Assembly: GCF_028554725.1 (NCBI RefSeq)
Contig: NC_071668.1
Coordinates: 59,924,232-59,988,231 of the forward strand
Reading direction: 5' to 3'
Source: Zeugodacus cucurbitae
Lineage: Eukaryota > Arthropoda > Insecta > Diptera > Tephritidae
DNA: 64,000 bases
Below the pieces are notes generated by a model. That model had not been told where the DNA came from. It did no database searches and worked only from the letters and a program-made list of their open reading frames with translations. Every line of letters starts with the position of its first letter. The first letter of the stretch is position 1. This document shows positions 59,865 to 64,000 of this stretch, piece by piece. The position numbers were made by a program, and so were the translations under genes.

Positions 59865-60388
59865 TTCTTCTTGACTGGCGTAGACACCGCTTACGCGGTT
59901 ATAGGCGATTCCAAAACAGTGCGCCACGAATAATGCATGCCAGAAGGAGGGATATCTGGCAGTTTGGCGCCAATTGGTTATACCAAGCGAAGCCAGGTCC
60001 CTCTCCACCTGGTCCTTCCATCGGAGTGGAGGTCTCCCTCTTCCTCGGCTTCCACCAGCGGGTACTGCATCGAATACTTTCAGAGCTGGAGCACTTTCAT
60101 CCATTCGAACAACATGACCTAGCCAGCGTAGCCGCTGTTTTTTTATTCGCTGGACTATGTCTATGTCGTCGAATAATACATACAGCTCATCGTTCCATCG
60201 TCTGCGGTATTCGCCGTTGCCAATGTTTAAGGGACCATAAATCTTCCGCAAAACCTTTCTCTCGAAAACTCCTAGTGCCGTCTCATCGGATGTTGACATC
60301 GTCCACGCTTCTGCACCGTAAAGTAGGACGGGAATGATGAGAGACTTGTAGAGTTTGGTTTTTGTTCGTCGAGAGAGGACTTTACGTA
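59865..60388 (-). pseudogene. LINE (non-LTR retrotransposon) 3' end, 5'-truncated
   Basis: The minus-strand frame reads KVLSRRTKTKLYKSLIIPVL, LYGAEAWTMSTSDETALGVF, ERKVLRKIYGPLNIGNGEYR, QRLRWLGHVVRMDESAPALK, GGSRGRGRPPLRWKDQVERD, ending near the 3' tail, which is AAG repeats at 59865-59877. This is the extreme C-terminal region of a LINE polyprotein, downstream of the reverse transcriptase. The RGRPPLRW tail and short tandem-repeat 3' end are seen in RTE-like insect LINEs; I give the clade as likely only. 5' truncation at about 60388 is typical of target-primed insertion. The frame continues upstream into unrelated DNA. Confidence 0.82.
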
Positions 60389-60389
60389 T

Positions 60390-60690
60390 ATACGTTTGCA
60401 TATAATTTGCAACACACAAGTGGCCACATTGTAAATATTTGGCTGTAAACATGTATGCATGTGGTCAACCGACAGCCGGCCAATTTAAATTCACTCAACG
60501 ATGTCGTTCGTAATATTGGGTGAACAATAAAATTATGTAGTTGTAGATTTAATTCAATTCAGTGTAGAGCACGTCGGTACATATGCAAAGCCTGTAAAAG
60601 TCCAACGATTGAAGGCGGTTGTGCGCTAATTGGCGCAAAATAAAATTTTATTTGTCGTATGGGTTTGCTGGAAAAATGGGATGACAATGT
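60390..60690 (+). repeat. duplicated block Q, copy 3
   Basis: Shares AACACACAAGTGGCC, CAACCGACAGCCGGCCAATT, TAAATTCACTCAA, AATTATGTAGTTGTAGATTT, ACATATGCAAAGCC and AATAAAATTTTATTTGTCGT with the other Q blocks. The LINE fragment abuts its left edge. Confidence 0.55.
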
Positions 60691-61405
60691 TACAATGATT
60701 TCATATTTTTTTACTCTACGTAAATAATTTCTTGTATTCACTGTGCTCTAAATATATAAGAAAACATTTTTTCTTCCGAAATGGATCGACGATTTTTTGT
60801 TGGCATAATTCACTTTTCTTTGTTTGTTTTTTGAAGCACTTTTACCATTTATATACGCGAGTAAATGTGTAGGCACGCCCACTTCACACGAACACACATT
60901 ACATAGCACTTCTAGTTCTGAGTTAATGAGATACAGAGTTTGCAACTAAATCACCAACACATATTATCGTGATATCAGCGGCAGGTAATTAACGCATGCG
61001 GCATGCCTATCTGAATGCAAACATATTTTTGTACAAATGTAATGCCAAATAGCACTGCATTAGAACAGCTTTTCCAATGCACGTTGATATTGCAATAATT
61101 CTCTATACACACTTCGAAGTTTTACTTCGGAAAATTTGCCTCTTTCAGTGCCTACAATTAGGCGCTACCACTGGCTGTAATTAATGCCGCCACCTTGCGT
61201 AAATTGTTTTGCGCTATTGCGTGCGTTCCTGCCACTGTAAATTTGAGTTCATTTAATAATCAGACAACGATATCGTCTTTGTGGTGTGTAAATACGGCAT
61301 CAAGTGCTCTATTATATTCTTTATTACCTTAACTGCTTAGTGTTAGCTCGTTGGCGCAATTCAAAAGGAACAGTAGCAATGAAATCTAAATGTGGTTTTG
61401 CTTAT
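60691..61405. other. AT-rich DNA, nothing recognised
   Basis: No coding-like segment or element end is seen. Confidence 0.4.
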
Positions 61406-61480
61406 AGCCTTTTCACACGGCCAAATTAATTGATCAATTAAAATTTTGATTGAGAATACAGATAACCGATCAGTTGTTAT
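61406..61480 (-). repeat. short MITE-like repeat, copy 3 (one end only)
   Basis: CTTATAGCCTTTTCACACGG then AATTAATTGATCA is the reverse complement of the right-hand part of 52100-52190. Beyond that the sequence diverges. Confidence 0.4.
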
Positions 61481-61649
61481 ACATTTTTGTTTTTCATAAG
61501 AAGTTCGTTACTTTCATCAGCTGATTGCTATTTTTAGCAGCGACATCTACCGTCGTGTAGCGTAACAACAATTTGCAGACAAAGATACGGTCTATGTCTC
61601 AGAGTTGCATTTCATTTTCAAGTCGATTAAAATTCAATTAAGAACCAGA

Positions 61650-62595
61650 AAGTCGGGTGTAACCGAACATTTTATACTCTCGCAATTTATTTATTTAACT
61701 TTATTTATATTATATAATACACAATTTGACCCACTTATTCGTCATATATATTGTATAAGGTCTTAAAAAGCTATGGTATGATTTCCTGCGATTTTTAGAA
61801 TAGGGCTGCCACTCTATAAACATAGTATTTGTGCAAAGTTCTGCACCGATATCTTTACTAGTGCTTATTTTATATATTGTAAAGTAAACGATTCAGATCG
61901 TCTTTAAAGTTCTGGTATATAGGAAGTAGGCGCGGTTATGCAGCGATTTGGCCTATTTTCACAACATATCATTGGGATGTAAGGAAACTATTATAAACCA
62001 AGTTTCATTGAAATCGGTCGAGTAGTTCCTGAGATATGGTTTTTGACCCATAAGTGGGCGACACCACGCCCATTTTCCATTTTGTAAAACAATCTGAGTG
62101 CAGCTTCCAATTGCCATTTCTTATTTGAAATTTAGTGTTTCTGACGTTTTTCGTTAGTGAGTTAACCCACTTTTAGTAATTTTCAACCTAACCTTTGTAT
62201 GGGAGGTGGGCGTGGTTATTATCCGATTTCTTTCATTTTTGGACTTTATTAAGAAGTGGCTAAAAAAACGACTGCAGAAAGTTTGGTTTATATAGCTCTA
62301 TTGGTTTGCGAGATATGTACAAAAAACCTATTTGGGGGCGGGCCACGCCCACTTCCCCAAAAAAATTACATCCAGATATGCCCCTTCCTACCAAATTTTA
62401 TTTCCATAGCTTTATTTATTGCTTAGTTATGGCACTTTCGCCTTTTTGTGGGCGTGGCAGTGGTCAGTATTGCTCGAAAGCAACCTTCCTATGGTGCCAA
62501 GAAATAAGTGTGCCAAGTTTCAACAAGATATCTTAATTTTTACTCAAGTTACAGCTTGCACAGACGGACGGACGGACAGACACACATTCTGATTT
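61650..62595 (+). mobile_element. DINE-1-like copy truncated at both ends
   Basis: Begins inside the family at GTCGGGTGTAACCGAACATT, keeps TATACTCTCGCAA and the GTGGGCGTGGC-like blocks, and reaches the GGAC tetranucleotide tract (about 62560-62585), then breaks off before GGGTGTTACAAAC and the 3' hairpin. Confidence 0.7.
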
Positions 62596-64000
62596 TGACT
62601 CGCCTCGTGCCCTTTTTTTGGACATATATACTTCCTTTCAGAAAAGTATACATAAATACAAAAAAAAACATGTTTTAAATTTCATCAATAACATATCAAG
62701 AAAATTACTGTGAATTAGACCAGATATATGTTTTGAAATTTTATCAAAAAATAATTTGCTTGCAACCACCCGAGTTATGTTACCATCCGTCTGTTGATCA
62801 ATTCAGGCAGTGACCTGTGCTGTGGGCCCATTTTTGACGATTTTGATATAATACCCGATTAACGCTTCAAGATCTTAAATCCCATAATGAGAAATTCATT
62901 CGTGTGGTAGAGCCAAATGTTAAGATCACAACCTAATGCAATGAATTTTAATGAATTTGCAACTCAACTCATTTGTACTCCACAATTTGGCTTCATCTCA
63001 TTTTCACTCACTTCTTCATTTCATCCATTTCCATATCGCGGGTTTTTACTTAATATGCATAAAATAAATGCAAACATACATTCAACCAACACAAACTTTA
63101 TTATTCATTATATCATTAGGTTTATTAACCAAACTTTATGCATATATGTATTTAGCACGTACCCCTGAATAGCAAGAAGACCCTTACTATAGTAGTTTAA
63201 ATTCATTTTTTTTATTTTTCAAGGTTATTTGCACTCGAATTCATTTCTCACAAAAGTTTTGCTCTTTTTTCATTCTCACGAAATTCTCGCAATGTCCATG
63301 CGCCAGAATATATGCAACGCTTTATTTTGGTTGCACTTTTTGCTCGGGAATATTCATTGTGAAGTAATTTACTTTCGCCATTTTGTGGTAGCACACTCGT
63401 TGCATATTAATCGTTCGCTATTTTACTCTTCATTAGGTAGTTGCTGCTAAATTAGCGTTTTCCTATTATTTTCCGGTACTAAGTTTTAAAACGCTTTATC
63501 ATTTCGACTTAAAAAACATAAAACTACAAAAAAAGGAAATTACCTTGTAGTAGCTATGTAATCATATTAAGAATGATTAAAGAGGAAGAAATGCAGGATG
63601 AGAAGCTTCTATAGGAGATATGATCTCTAAGAATACGTAGCTGTAACCTTGAAAAATATGTTAAAATTTCACACTTGATTACAAGACATATTGTCCGTCG
63701 ACCTGTCAGTTAATTAGAGGTTGATGTCTTTGTATGTCGCTTGTGGATGGTACAATTTCATTTATTACCAGCTAAATGAATGTTGTCTCTTGGTTTGACA
63801 TTGAAAAACCAATACAATGAGTTAATATGAATCACTTCATGCCAAGCTAAATGCAAAATTAATTGTTTGACTGTCATACTGTCTGTCTCTCTTCCGAAAA
63901 ATATCACTTTCGTAACCACTACTAACATTTGAAATTACTTGTGCTAACTCTTCGGAAGTGCTAATGTATACTAACACAACGGAGGCAAACAAGTACTGTT
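62596..64000. other. AT-rich DNA to the window end, nothing recognised
   Basis: Frames at 62917-63168 and 63229-63450 are hydrophobic and unremarkable. No coding exon or element end could be supported. Confidence 0.4.

Noticed and set aside
59790..60452. 220-codon minus frame taken as one gene
   Set aside because: Only the part from about 60388 inward is LINE-encoded. The first ~25 codons are in unrelated DNA, and the last part runs into the 3' flank past the AAG tail.

Overview
This is AT-rich nuclear DNA from a higher fly. The small introns of the one clear gene (55-62 bp), the mariner, piggyBac, Helitron and LINE relics, and a dispersed repeat resembling Drosophila DINE-1/mini-me all fit Diptera; a tephritid fruit fly is my best guess, but that is inference. 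The window is mostly intergenic or intronic sequence packed with old transposable elements. I see no bacterial genes, CRISPR array, rRNA or tRNA.

Host genes: the one confident gene is a four-exon CAP-superfamily (antigen-5-related) secreted protein on the minus strand at 32075-33168. Its second and third introns and the exon ends before them are near-copies of each other, so a 34-residue cassette exon arose by local duplication. The usual CAP histidines are missing. Other host coding sequence is tentative: a CDS tail at 1-110 (+), a 57-codon exon at 7072-7243 (+), and an exon cluster at 17650-18542 (+) that ends in a stop.

Transposons by position. 0-3.6 kb: LINE scrap, piggyBac C-terminal relic with a TTAA end, old DINE-like copy. 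5.6-12 kb: LINE reverse-transcriptase relic and two DINE-like copies, one full length (10926-12073). 14.3-16 kb: a Helitron with both ends recognisable (5' TC, 3' hairpin plus CTAG, A/T target), helicase remains and a nested DINE-like fragment. 20-30 kb: DINE-like copies, a Helitron 5' fragment, a second DINE-like family, and a 1.6-kb terminal-inverted-repeat element nested in a DINE-like copy. 33.5-34.4 and 58.6-59.1 kb: two decayed Tc1/mariner-type transposases. 40.2-41.0 kb: a TTAA-flanked piggyBac-like element studded with a 12-bp palindrome. 42.1-45.2 kb: two sister mariners, one full-length but broken, one internally deleted yet carrying an open 188-codon frame for the DNA-binding half only. 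45.5, 53.6 and 61.7 kb: further DINE-like copies, the middle one carrying a piece of an unrelated piggyBac transposase.

Between these elements lie several diverged duplicated non-coding blocks (about 5.6/51.1, 20.2/37.05, 29.9/39.8/60.4 and 39.4/56.9 kb). One copy provides a pre-insertion paralogue of the 40-kb TTAA element. No search could be run, so family names rest on motifs read by eye.
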